In this document: positions 45,436 to 54,850 of the stretch, one piece after another
Numbering within the stretch: the first letter of the stretch is position 1
How the letters are laid out: each line of letters begins with the position of its first letter
DNA from: Clarireedia homoeocarpa
Lineage: Eukaryota; Ascomycota; Leotiomycetes; Helotiales; Rutstroemiaceae
Reading direction: 5' to 3'
Assembly (NCBI GenBank): GCA_001465935.1
Contig: LNKV01000028.1
Span: forward strand, 620,001 to 684,000
DNA: 64,000 nt
Position numbers and translations under genes: made by a program
Notes under the pieces: model-generated
What the model was told of the DNA's origin: nothing
The model's database searches: none
What the model saw: only the letters and a program-made list of their open reading frames with translations

Positions 45436-46665
45436 ATGCCTTCTCCTCGAATTGCAATCATCGGTGCAGGGCCAGGCGGCTTGACTTTGGCTCGGATACT
45501 GCAACGCAATCGTATGGAATGTACCATGTTCGAGCTCGACAAAGATCGATATGCCCGTGAACAAGGCGGTCTTATCGACCTCCACGGCGATAGTGGCCAG
45601 CTGGCGCTCCGTGATGCGGGTCTTCTTGAAGCTTTCCAGAAGTATTCATTGCCAGGAGCTGACGCAATGAAGCTTGTGAAAGCAGACGGTACCGTTGCTT
45701 GGGACGAAAGCGACGTGAAGAATGATTTTGTACGCCAGGACAGAGATAGACCAGAAATTGACCGTGGTCGACTTCGCGACATTCTGATTGATTCTGTTGA
45801 CCCAACGTCCATCAAGTGGAACAGCAAGATTACTCGCGTTGTACCAAACCAAACTAATAACGCCAAATTCGATCTTCATTTTACAGACCATGTTGAAGAA
45901 GGGTTTGATCTCGTGGTCGGGGCAGATGGAGCGTGGTCAAAAGTGAGAAATCTGGTCTCGGACCAAGTACCAGAATATTCCGGCGTCATCGGCGTAGATT
46001 TGAGGGCTCACAACGTCAGCGAGAAAAGGCAGTGGCTTTCAGATTATGTTGGTCGTGGAAGTCTTTTCATGTTCGATGAAGGGCGTTTCCTAATTTGTCA
46101 GCGGAACGGCTACGATGGAATTCGAGCTTACGCCAGCGTTCGCCAGCCGGAAACTTGGATTAAAGACTCTGGGATTGACTGGGAGAACCATGAGGTGGCA
46201 CGAAAACAGCTCACTGAAGGGTATTACAGTGATTGCCATGAGGATTTGAAACGAGTCATTGCCGAAGCATCTGATGGTCTCACCGTCCGAGCTCTGTATA
46301 TGCTTCCTGTCGGATTTCGCTGGTCTACTCGTCCTGGTGTTACACTACTCGGAGACGCTGCTCATCTTATGACACCATTCGGTGGTGTTGGTGTCAATGT
46401 AGCAATGACTGACTCCATGTGTCTTGCGAAAGCACTGTTGAAGCAGAGAGACAACTTCGAGACTGATTTACAAGGAAGCCTGAATGTAGCAATTGAGGAA
46501 TACGAAGAACCGATGTTTGTCAGGGCGAAGAAGTTTATGGAGCTTACGTACCAAGGGTTGCAGAGTCATTTTAGTGCTGATGGGATTGACAAACGCGTTC
46601 GAAAGCTTCACGCCAGGGTCAAGCAAATAGAAGAGATGAAAAAGGCTAAGGAGGCTGGGAACTAA
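45436..46665 (+). CDS. FAD-dependent monooxygenase (TetX/PHBH-like)
   Basis: A 409-aa single-exon class A flavoprotein monooxygenase that would hydroxylate an aromatic or polyketide-like substrate using NADPH and oxygen. The Rossmann motif IIGAGPGGLTLARIL is at residues 8-22. The family DG motif appears as LVVGADGAWSKVR near residue 160. The GD motif with flavin contact, LLGDAAHLMTPFGGVGVNVA, lies near residue 300. Length and motif order match TetX-like fungal enzymes. There is no signal peptide, so it is cytosolic. The leader has a TATA box and a CGG palindrome, and the neighbour is a divergent C6 regulator. This suggests an inducible detoxification or secondary-metabolite step (inference). 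The substrate is unknown. Confidence 0.88.
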   Translation: MPSPRIAIIGAGPGGLTLARILQRNRMECTMFELDKDRYAREQGGLIDLHGDSGQLALRDAGLLEAFQKYSLPGADAMKLVKADGTVAWDESDVKNDFVRQDRDRPEIDRGRLRDILIDSVDPTSIKWNSKITRVVPNQTNNAKFDLHFTDHVEEGFDLVVGADGAWSKVRNLVSDQVPEYSGVIGVDLRAHNVSEKRQWLSDYVGRGSLFMFDEGRFLICQRNGYDGIRAYASVRQPETWIKDSGIDWENHEVARKQLTEGYYSDCHEDLKRVIAEASDGLTVRALYMLPVGFRWSTRPGVTLLGDAAHLMTPFGGVGVNVAMTDSMCLAKALLKQRDNFETDLQGSLNVAIEEYEEPMFVRAKKFMELTYQGLQSHFSADGIDKRVRKLHARVKQIEEMKKAKEAGN

Positions 46666-47189
46666 ATACTGTCTCCAATCTATACGTGAATACCGATCTA
46701 TAAAAATCAGGCGTTTGATGATTTTAGAAGCTCATGGACATTTTCTTATTGCATAGTTATAAAATATTCTTTTGAGGATGGCTACTCGGCGTATCATATT
46801 CACTCATTCACTCTCTGTCTCCCATTAAGTTATGATAACCTTCGTTATTAATGTCAACCAACCGCTTTACCAACCGAACATGCCTGCTCCCGTCTTTCTT
46901 GTTTGCTTTCCCTGCACTGCTACTCTATCACAACGCAAAATTCACAAATAATTCTCGTCGCCATATACTGCCATCTGCGATTTAAGCCGGCGTGCCAATC
47001 AAGGAGTATACCATTGATGAGAGTGCATTTGGTCGGCGATTGCAATAAATCCCACTCTGTAAACCTCGCATTTAACATATCGCATTTAACGGTTTACAAG
47101 AACTTGGAAGATTCCTGGCACTGATAATTAAAACAGGAGATGCATCACAGATATTTCCGCACCCTTCAATCAGATCTCATACAATCAAT
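46666..47189. other. Intergenic spacer
   Basis: This 524-bp region holds the 3' flank of the monooxygenase gene and the upstream region of a decayed gene. I see nothing else. Confidence 0.4.
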
Positions 47190-48247
47190 ATGGCATTTGC
47201 CTCTGCATTAAATTCATACAATCGGAAGTTCAAGAAAGGCTCTAGAATTATGACACTTCATACCATCACACTTTCTCCCCTCAATAGTGAAGAAAATGCA
47301 ACCGAAGTCCGCCTAACAAACTACCAGCAAATCGCATCATACAGCTGGACTGACGAACGAGTTCCCACCATTCTTGTTCCAGGTTAACCGCCTAAATGGT
47401 CTCCGCCTTCTCTACCGATAACGCTCAATAATGACAAAGGTCAGATATTCATCAATCGGAACGGTTTTCGTTCTTCCAATACCATGGCTCCCATTTTTCG
47501 GCTTTGCATGCCCTATACCCGGACCAAAGTCTCTATGACGTCTGCAACATGCACAATATGGACCTAGTCACAGACCGCAGCAATCTCAGGAAGCTATCCT
47601 ACTTCGCCAGTGGGCAAATCAGGCAAGGATTTCGAATCGATGTTGAGATAGTGCAGAAAACCATGATCTTCACGAGGCGCAAAGAGCGGAACGCCTGTTT
47701 CTGCCAAGAAGGCAGATCGGCGGGTTACGGACACGAATTCGAGAAGAACTTTCTGGAATATGAGAAGTTTGTTGAGGGAAGCACTGGGCATCATCAGATT
47801 GCGGCATATGATATTGGTGGAATGAAATGGATGGTTAGATTTGAGGCTGATGGGTATCTTGGAGAGGAGGAGCACGGAAACGATCTTAATATCGGTATCC
47901 AGAATCTGGCAATCAATACAGCACCCGTGGCCGCACAAAAAACCCTCAGCATCACCGCCATTTTGAAAGGCTCTATTGTTCCGCCAGAGTCGGTTCTCGA
48001 AGTCAAAACTGGAAAGCAAACGAGTAGAAACAAACAAGAATGAATGCAGCAAGCCTATTTCTCTCAAACGAAGAACCTCATTGGCGCGCGGGTCAATGCT
48101 GACAGTGTGTTGACAGAAGAAAACATTCACAAGCTTAATCTGACTCAGTATTTGCAGTCATGGGAGCCAGCATGCTGCTTCTCCAATACCCCGAGATTAA
48201 TCGACTCGTTCAATAACCCGGACACTCTCCTGTACCCCTATAGCTAG
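47190..48247 (+). pseudogene. Decayed gene of the fungal family often mislabelled 'GGPP synthetase'
   Basis: The sequence reads as one protein broken by at least three lesions. The first part (47190-47384) encodes QQIASYSWTDERVPTILVPG, a family hallmark. It is then stopped by TAA at 47385-47387, although the same frame continues with PPKWSPPSLP, also conserved. A frameshift follows near 47466-47490. The next frame continues with DLVTDRSNLRKLSYF and GHEFEKNF...STGHHQIAAYDIG, then meets TGA at 48041-48043. After that stop, the same frame still reads YFSQTKNLIGARV, which suits the family end. A gene finder could hide the first stop with a 55-60-nt intron from GTTAAC near 47383. I recall this family from ascomycete annotations; it has no demonstrated prenyltransferase motif. 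I call it a pseudogene. Confidence 0.7.
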
Positions 48248-48705
48248 TCAGTACGTATCCAAAAGCTACGCATCTAGTTCCGTTTGCACCGCTGGAATAA
48301 AACTTACTGTTGGGCCAACCTCCTTGTTCACTTCGTTCTGTTTGTCCTTCCTCAATTTCTCTTCCGTCCAATTGACAAAGATTTTTAACGCCGTGAGATC
48401 TACGGTTTTCACAATAACCTCCTTTAATGAACACTGGATTTTCTTTGACTGAATCAACCTCCAAAGAGACGATACTTGCTATTCAGGAATTGTTCAGGCT
48501 GCAAAAGAAAATAGAAATCCATCAAGCACGAACATTTTCATTATGGGATAACAAGTCGAACAAGTCGAACAAGTCGAACAAGTCGACATGAACAATGTGA
48601 GGAAGCGTGTATTAAAGCCAAGACCTTGAGGCAAACACATTTCTACATCCTGATATGCCACAAACACGGAAAGCATCATAGATTTAGAATTCACTAGAAG
48701 CCAAG
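48248..48705. other. Intergenic spacer with short repeat
   Basis: This 458-bp region has a 9-bp tandem repeat (ACAAGTCGA, four copies) at 48551-48586. I see no gene. Confidence 0.45.
48551..48586 (+). repeat. 9-bp microsatellite, four copies
   Basis: ACAAGTCGA is repeated four times without a mismatch, about 120 bp upstream of the next gene. Confidence 0.85.
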
Positions 48706-50214
48706 ATGTCTCCAAACTACAAACCCGATGAAAATTATCTCGGGGAGGGAAATGGCTTCTGCAAATTGATCTCCCGGCCCGTCACCACTGCCCTTGCCTC
48801 TGCCTCTGCACCAACGAATCGGTGCGATGAATCGCCATCCGCTTACCAGCTCAACGAGACTCATCCATTACGACCAACTAGGTTGATGGATGAGACAGTT
48901 GATTCTGTTCCGGTTTCCAATCCAAAACCAAGCGATGGAAGCAAATCAAGGAGCGTGAATCTCCGCCATGAGGTCAATCTCCGAGAAGACGGAACCGGGA
49001 TCATCATCTTAAAGAAGAGTTACTATATCGTCTTCGTTCAAGGTAATGAGCAGCCACATCCACATCAGTACTCTGGTAACGTTAAACTAGACATTGACTT
49101 CGCATACACTCTGGGGGGCACAAGCAAAATGGAAAGTGAAGACTTCCTGCAACGGGCCCTCGACATCATGTATAACGAAGCAAAAGATGACAAAAACCCT
49201 ACTTTATACCTTGATGGGAACAAGGACTTCGGGGAACCCTATGATGCTCCATGTACCATTTCGACCATCGAACCGGGCCCTCGTGGCGCGGAAAGAAGAA
49301 ACATTCAGCTTCATGTTATTTATAGAGGCGCAATCGATCCTGACCGCAAGCCAGCAGGCAACAGACCGGGGGAGACCGCAATGCGGGAAAAATACGGGAA
49401 GTTCTCTCATAGCTGGGTCGCTGAACCAGAACGTAATTATATGAACGAAAAGGCAAAAGATGATTTCAGGATGATAGTCAGACAGCACATGGATAGTCTT
49501 GGGTGTTGTCCCTCCGAAATAGACCTTGCGCAATTTTACAACGTCCCAAAGAATGCTAAGTGGAAAGAATGGGAGCATGAATGGTCCTATAAAGGTCAGG
49601 GTCATTGGTCTGGGAAAGCTTATGCATATTATCCGCATTCTGATCTATATGAAGATGGAGAGATGCAATACATTCATAACGTGAACCGACATGAGCTATC
49701 GCATTTCCAGCCCCCAGTTATCACTGTTCAGAGAGCACGTGAGATTGCAAATGGATATCCTACCGCTCTGTGGACACTTACAAAGAAGTACATGGTGTTC
49801 TTTCCGTGGTATGATACCGAGAAAATGAGAAACAAAGTAGAATACGATATAGCATTCCTAGTTACTCGGCAACACAAACTGAGAGAACATGAGATCATAG
49901 ACTTCTATAACGCCTCCGAGTATATGATGGGAAAGGAGTCAGTCAGAATTGAGAATCGCATTATGAAAGAAATGCTTGAGAATGCGAGATTCGGTTTCAA
50001 GGAAGAAGACGAATGTCTTAACATAAACTCTAGAGAAGAAGCGCTCCGTTACTGGCGGAGCAGAAGAGGTCTCAATCTGAGCTACTTGCCAAACACCTGG
50101 AAGGAGTATTTCCCTGAGTTAGAGGAGCGGTACTGGGCTAAGCTCAGGAGTGTGCAGGAGGAAGTGAAACAGCCGTTGCAAAAGGAAGCAAAACAGCCTA
50201 GATACAGATATTGA
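48706..50214 (+). CDS. Uncharacterised 502-aa protein
   Basis: A long uninterrupted frame that I cannot assign to a family. Residues 1-90 are polar and probably disordered. From about 95 the protein looks folded: a beta-rich stretch (IIILKKSYYIVFVQG, VKLDIDFAYTL), then a block with IQLHVIYRGAIDPDRKP. Next is an aromatic-rich part (WKEWEHEWSYKGQGHWSG), then a helical C-terminus with WRSRRGLNLSYLPNTWKEYFPELEERYW. There is no signal peptide or membrane segment. Length without introns and even composition support a real gene. It follows a decayed gene, so it may belong to an accessory, lineage-specific block. No function is proposed. Confidence 0.7.
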   Translation: MSPNYKPDENYLGEGNGFCKLISRPVTTALASASAPTNRCDESPSAYQLNETHPLRPTRLMDETVDSVPVSNPKPSDGSKSRSVNLRHEVNLREDGTGIIILKKSYYIVFVQGNEQPHPHQYSGNVKLDIDFAYTLGGTSKMESEDFLQRALDIMYNEAKDDKNPTLYLDGNKDFGEPYDAPCTISTIEPGPRGAERRNIQLHVIYRGAIDPDRKPAGNRPGETAMREKYGKFSHSWVAEPERNYMNEKAKDDFRMIVRQHMDSLGCCPSEIDLAQFYNVPKNAKWKEWEHEWSYKGQGHWSGKAYAYYPHSDLYEDGEMQYIHNVNRHELSHFQPPVITVQRAREIANGYPTALWTLTKKYMVFFPWYDTEKMRNKVEYDIAFLVTRQHKLREHEIIDFYNASEYMMGKESVRIENRIMKEMLENARFGFKEEDECLNINSREEALRYWRSRRGLNLSYLPNTWKEYFPELEERYWAKLRSVQEEVKQPLQKEAKQPRYRY

Positions 50215-51046
50215 TCAAGCAATATCCAAATGTTCTTCCCGGTTGAGCTTCCAGTTCTTCCACAACTCTGGATGAATATGTACAAAAGTAGCTCAATCTC
50301 CATTTCTTTTATGAGAACGTTGGGAGGACTTCCTTCCTGAGTTGAAGTAGGAGATGACTATGCTTTCCTCGTTTCTTTCTTTCACTGCTGTTGAGTATCA
50401 AATAAAAGATCAACTAAAAGGATAAAACAAAATAAAAATGTTTCCTTTCTTTCACTTCCTATGCGCATCAACAAAGAATACAAATAAACAAATAATAAAG
50501 TAATCAATTTTTGCGAAAGAAATTTCTCAAAACACCGTATACAAATAAATGGAAACAAAGAGTGAAAGCAACAGCAGTTCTACACTAACTGATGCTTAGT
50601 CCTCTTGACTTTTAAATATTCCCGGCGACTCTCCTAAGCAATATCTTATATGATTATACATTTATTTATAAGACAGAGCTCGCTGTGTCACTCTCCACTA
50701 TACGAATCTCTCTACCCCCTTTTCCACCCACTAAGCACCTTGATTTCCAGCCTATTTTCCCAAATCTAGGCGCCCTGATTATGGGCGAAAGCCAATTCCG
50801 TTATAAAGATTTCAATCCTGACTCTCATACCTCGTTCGGCCGTGAACCAAACATGGAAAGACACAAAACGACACAAGAATACACGAAAAGATGTCTAGAA
50901 TTTCCAAGACCAGAACACTTCCTCGGCCAGGAGTGATACGGAAACAGACATGTAAATCACTACATACTGTTCCTATTAAATTTACATACACCCCATCTCC
51001 GTTTCCTCCAGTACTTCCTCTTTCTCCCCCCCCCCCCCCCCCCCGC
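50215..51046. other. Convergent intergenic region with poly-C tract
   Basis: This 832-bp region lies between convergent genes. It is AT-rich (50390-50560) and ends in 19 consecutive C at 51026-51044. The short frames here have no motif. The C run immediately precedes the stop of the DUF2985 gene, so it lies in its 3' untranslated region. Confidence 0.5.
51026..51044. repeat. Poly-C homopolymer, 19 bp
   Basis: Nineteen C in a row in a CT-rich setting. Length may be inaccurate in the assembly. Confidence 0.8.
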
Positions 51047-52201
51047 TCACTCCCCCTGCTCAACCTCCTTCTCCAAAACCTTCACAACCGGCCCCTCAAT
51101 CCTCTTAACCTTCCTCCCCTCCCACCACATCAAACCCCCCGCCGCCGCACTAACCGCACATCCTAACCCAATAAACGTGCCCGTCGCCCAACCCGGCCGA
51201 TCAATCCTATTATACCCCCACATAAACCCCGCCAACGCCCCCTGAAACAGCGTATTCCACACCATCATCCACACCACAAACGACAACTTCCACAGCCCCG
51301 TCGGCGGCGCCACCTCCCCCGTAAACGTACTTTTAACAGGAAGCCCATTCATCTCATTCTCCCTCTCCACCCCATCCGTATACCAGTGGCCCGGCCGAAA
51401 CCACGATTTGTTCTGCTCCGCGAGCCTCTTCATCGCGTTGCGGTTCTTGCAGAAACGCACTTGCATGAGAAAATACAGATCCCTGAAGCGCCAGGGCGCG
51501 AGCCCGAACCCAGTGACGCAGAATAGCGCATTGAGGATCTGAGAGTCGATCTCGAGCCATTTTTTGCGCGGAGAATCATTGGAGTCTTTGTTCGGGTGGT
51601 CCATGGCGGGAGCGGCGTCGAGGAGGAGGAAGAACAGCATGGCGCCCCATGCGACGATGTTGAGGCCGTAGAGAGTCATAAGGAAGCCGGTTGGGGTAAG
51701 GACAAATTTCCGGAAGGCTTGAAGTGCGTGCAGGATAGCGGGGCCCCAGCCGTGTTTTTCTTCTTCGGGGACTTCGGTGAGTTCTGCTAGGGTCGGTTTT
51801 CTCACCTCGATTGTTGTTGTTGGGGCTACTGGTTTTCCTTCTCCTTTCCCTCCTCCTGCTCCTCCTTCTCCTTCTGCTACGTCGGTGATTGCATTGAGGA
51901 TTGTAGCGGTAGCAGTGCTCATGCGTCTGGTTTTGGTCTTGGAGAGAGACTTTGCAAGTAGAGGTTCGCCATTTTCGTCTGTGGTGACAGTTCGTGCGCT
52001 ATGTCCATGAGGGGTGAACTCGATGTTTGCGCCGCCGCCAATGGGCTCACGGAGTTCGTTGAGAGTGGGAGCATAAGCTATGGCGGTTCCGGTTGCAGCC
52101 CACATGCCGGGTTGGGGGTTGAAATTGAGGGCTGCATCAACCATGGAGATTGAGGAGGAGCGCAGGCGGCGCCCGATTGTTGGGGGTTCATCTTGAGACA
52201 T
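51047..52201 (-). CDS. DUF2985-family membrane protein
   Basis: A 384-aa single-exon protein with a polar, disordered N-terminal third (Ser/Thr-rich, KTKTRRMS patch, Gly-rich GEGGAGGGKGEG). It then has three to four membrane segments: FLMTLYGLNIVAWGAMLFFLLL near residue 175, LSFVVWMMVWNTLFQGALAGF near 310, and GTFIGLGCAVSAAAGGLMWW near 345. The block KKWLEIDSQILNALFCVTGF with APWRFRDLYFLMQVR is the hallmark of fungal DUF2985 proteins, which are distantly similar to PLAC8-like proteins. Some databases label them rhamnosidase-like, which this sequence does not support. The role is unknown; location is probably the plasma membrane or endomembranes. The last codons lie beside a 19-C tract. Confidence 0.85.
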   Translation of the reverse strand: MSQDEPPTIGRRLRSSSISMVDAALNFNPQPGMWAATGTAIAYAPTLNELREPIGGGANIEFTPHGHSARTVTTDENGEPLLAKSLSKTKTRRMSTATATILNAITDVAEGEGGAGGGKGEGKPVAPTTTIEVRKPTLAELTEVPEEEKHGWGPAILHALQAFRKFVLTPTGFLMTLYGLNIVAWGAMLFFLLLDAAPAMDHPNKDSNDSPRKKWLEIDSQILNALFCVTGFGLAPWRFRDLYFLMQVRFCKNRNAMKRLAEQNKSWFRPGHWYTDGVERENEMNGLPVKSTFTGEVAPPTGLWKLSFVVWMMVWNTLFQGALAGFMWGYNRIDRPGWATGTFIGLGCAVSAAAGGLMWWEGRKVKRIEGPVVKVLEKEVEQGE

Positions 52202-53159
52202 TGTGAGTGATTGTGTTTCTGGTCGATTCCTCGATGTTTCAAGTAATCCCCGTAGTACAGAAACACGAGCAACAATGCATCACAGATTGACGACGAAAGA
52301 TCTGCATCACCATCTTGTATCTATACTGTTTGCGTCCAGCTTCATTTTAGCAGTGCCACAAGCGTACTGCACGATGATTATTGCGATGTTTTTTGGTGCA
52401 TCAGCACTATCACTACTAAGGTAAATGGTCGGTGACCTTCAGGGGTTATAAGGTTTCTCGGGACAATCTACTCAGTCAAGCCTGCTGCACCATCGGGAGA
52501 TAAGGAAAACGTTGAGTACAACAGTAGTTGCTAATTTGTGACTGGTTAAGGAGTGATAGAGAGGTGTAGTCGCGTATACATGTTGACGAGATAGTTGTCA
52601 AACTAACTATCTGTGGGTTTGCGATGATTAACGAGTCTTCAATAACGAACTAACTAGGTTAAAATAACTTTTAGACCTTTGAAAAAGTGAAGTTAGTAAA
52701 ATTATAATCATAATAAAGAGTCAGGGAGCCCCTTAGATTACTGAACAATGACCCAAAGTTTCGATTATTTAGTTCTAGGCTTTAAGGCTAGCTTATCATC
52801 ACCCCTGAATGAATCTAGGCTCTATGCAGCGCTAACCTAACCCCGAGATCACTATACCCCGCCATACGGAGCACCAGTAGTCCGAGCAGTTTATTTGCAG
52901 AATACAAAACACTCGAGTCGAACCTGCAAACGGTCAATGGCTCAGACGCAGTAAAGAAGAAAGAATGGTCAACATGTCATTGATTAATTGTATCATTACT
53001 CCAAGCTGCTACCCGGTATCCTGAATTCGCTTGATCAGATTCTTTTTCCGAAAAAGACAAGCAAGCACTTCTTTCAACTCTACGCTGGAGACTTTCCTCG
53101 TATCATCCTTACCTCATACAGATACCAATTTTCATCTTCATCTTTTAGTTATAAGACTA
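52202..53159. other. Intergenic spacer
   Basis: This 958-bp region holds the DUF2985 promoter and the 3' flank of the RGG-rich gene. It is AT-rich around 52600-52800. Frames are short and I see no gene. Confidence 0.45.
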
Positions 53160-54260
53160 TCACTCAACATCAACCTTCTTTGCTTCCACTGGCGTAGACA
53201 TCTCATCGGCCCAGTCTCCTGCTCCTGCTAAAGGTGATTTTGGATCCGATTTGGTGATATTCATTGATTTAGATGGAGTCGGCAATGAAGGGAAATCTTC
53301 CGGTGCAGGAACAGTTTGCGGTCTGGGCGATGCGGCACCTCGTCCACCACGGGCATTGTTATCCCTCCCCCTTCCTCCCCTCCCCCTGTTTGACCCTCTT
53401 CCCCTGTAATTGTCAGATCCACCAGAATATCCATTCTCCTCTGGCTCATCGTTGTAACGACTACCAGCTAGCCCTCCTCTTCCTCTAATGACCCCCCCGT
53501 GTCCACCCCTAACATATTGCGAACTCCTTCCCTTCTTATCCTCAAAATCTTTTTCGTCCTTTCCTTCATCCCATTCTCGGCCCCCCATAGCCTTTAGTTT
53601 CCGTTCTCGGTTCTTCATCCGCTCGCCCTCCATGACCCTGCGTGTCGCCATTTCTTCCGCTCGCTTACGCCTTTCCTCTTCTACCTTCTCTGCGTATCCA
53701 GCACGATCTTCCTCGCTTTTTTGAAATGATTTGCTCTTTTCTGCATTTATGATCTTCATCCGCTCGAGTTTAGCAGTTAATTCTTCTTCAGTGAGTTTCT
53801 TGTGGGAGGGTCCCCCAGTCAAAGATCGATCGCCGCGAACAGATGGTACAGGTTTGTTTGCTTGGAGATGCGCATCTGAAGCTGAGCCAGCAGTCTCGGA
53901 GGGGCCACTTGGTGCTTGCTCAGTGGAAGGAGTTGACTCAGCCGTTGAAGGTACAGCTGCCTCTGGTTCTTGTGAAGCATATCTTGACGAATTAAGACCA
54001 TTATTTGCAGCGGCTCCTCTGCCCCGTCCGCCTCTCCTCTTCTCATTGCCTCGATCCCGATTGTTGTTCTTCCGCTCGTGGTTGTTGGACTCTCCGCGAG
54101 GGGGCGAAGCGCGCTGTGCGCCACTTTTAACTTGGGGAGCTTTTGCCGCAGGTTGCCCAGTGATTACTATCGGCGCCTCTTCAACTATAGTCGGTGCGCT
54201 GGCGGGCTCGAAGTCATCAGCGAACAGGTCGTCGTCTTCTCTCGATTGCGCAAATTCCAT
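53160..54260 (-). CDS. RGG-rich, probably RNA-binding protein
   Basis: A 366-aa protein without a classical RRM. Two or more Arg/Gly-rich tracts are present (GRGRGAAANN near residue 90, NYRGRGSNRGRGGRGRD near 305). Between them is a charged helix/coiled coil, EELTAKLERMKIINAEKS to KVEEERRKRAEEMATRR. The N-terminus is acidic (REDDDLFADDFEPAS) and the C-terminus ends WADEMSTPVEAKKVDVE. This composition fits cytoplasmic or nuclear mRNA-binding proteins, such as those with Stm1/Habp4-like tails. I cannot confirm the exact family. I start at 54260 (MEFAQ...); an upstream in-frame ATG at 54362 would add 34 residues that look like translated leader. Confidence 0.7.
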   Translation of the reverse strand: MEFAQSREDDDLFADDFEPASAPTIVEEAPIVITGQPAAKAPQVKSGAQRASPPRGESNNHERKNNNRDRGNEKRRGGRGRGAAANNGLNSSRYASQEPEAAVPSTAESTPSTEQAPSGPSETAGSASDAHLQANKPVPSVRGDRSLTGGPSHKKLTEEELTAKLERMKIINAEKSKSFQKSEEDRAGYAEKVEEERRKRAEEMATRRVMEGERMKNRERKLKAMGGREWDEGKDEKDFEDKKGRSSQYVRGGHGGVIRGRGGLAGSRYNDEPEENGYSGGSDNYRGRGSNRGRGGRGRDNNARGGRGAASPRPQTVPAPEDFPSLPTPSKSMNITKSDPKSPLAGAGDWADEMSTPVEAKKVDVE

Positions 54261-54850
54261 CTTTACTGGTTGAAGGTGGGGTTGGAGGGGTTCGTCGGGT
54301 GCAGCTTGTGAGCAATTGTATGCTGTATATAGGTCACAAGTAAAATTCTCTATGGTTTTCACAACTTGAACATTGGGTGAATGTAAAAATAATCAATTTC
54401 CAAAATTGTTGATAGTAATAGCTGAATAACGTAATTCCAACAGTCTGACAGGGCGAGTTTTCAATAGAAGGTAATCGCGGTTAATACTCGGTCATCGGAT
54501 TAATATTATTCCGTGTAGCTTGAGGGAAGCTCGTCTCGTATAGATCGCACTAGGAGAAACAGATGGTTGAAATTTAGAGGCAGACTCTTACGAAATGGTG
54601 GGCTGACATATTTGAAAAAGAATCCATAAATTCATGGTAATGGTAATGGTATCGTAATGGTGTTCATGCTAAAACATACAACAACATTGAAATAGCAAAA
54701 TTGCATTTCAGTGCAGATGTACTTTTAGCCAAGAAAGTAAAGAACTAAAAGCAACGGTAGGTCTACAAAGTCCCCAAATCCTCCACCTAAAACGCCATCA
54801 GCTATTTTCCTCAGTCATCCAAGCCCATCCCACTCTATTACTAGGTTTGA
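54261..54850. other. Intergenic spacer
   Basis: This 590-bp region holds the promoter of the RGG-rich gene and the 3' flank of the BYE1-like gene. A GGTAAT-type microsatellite lies near 54634-54660. I see no gene. Confidence 0.45.
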
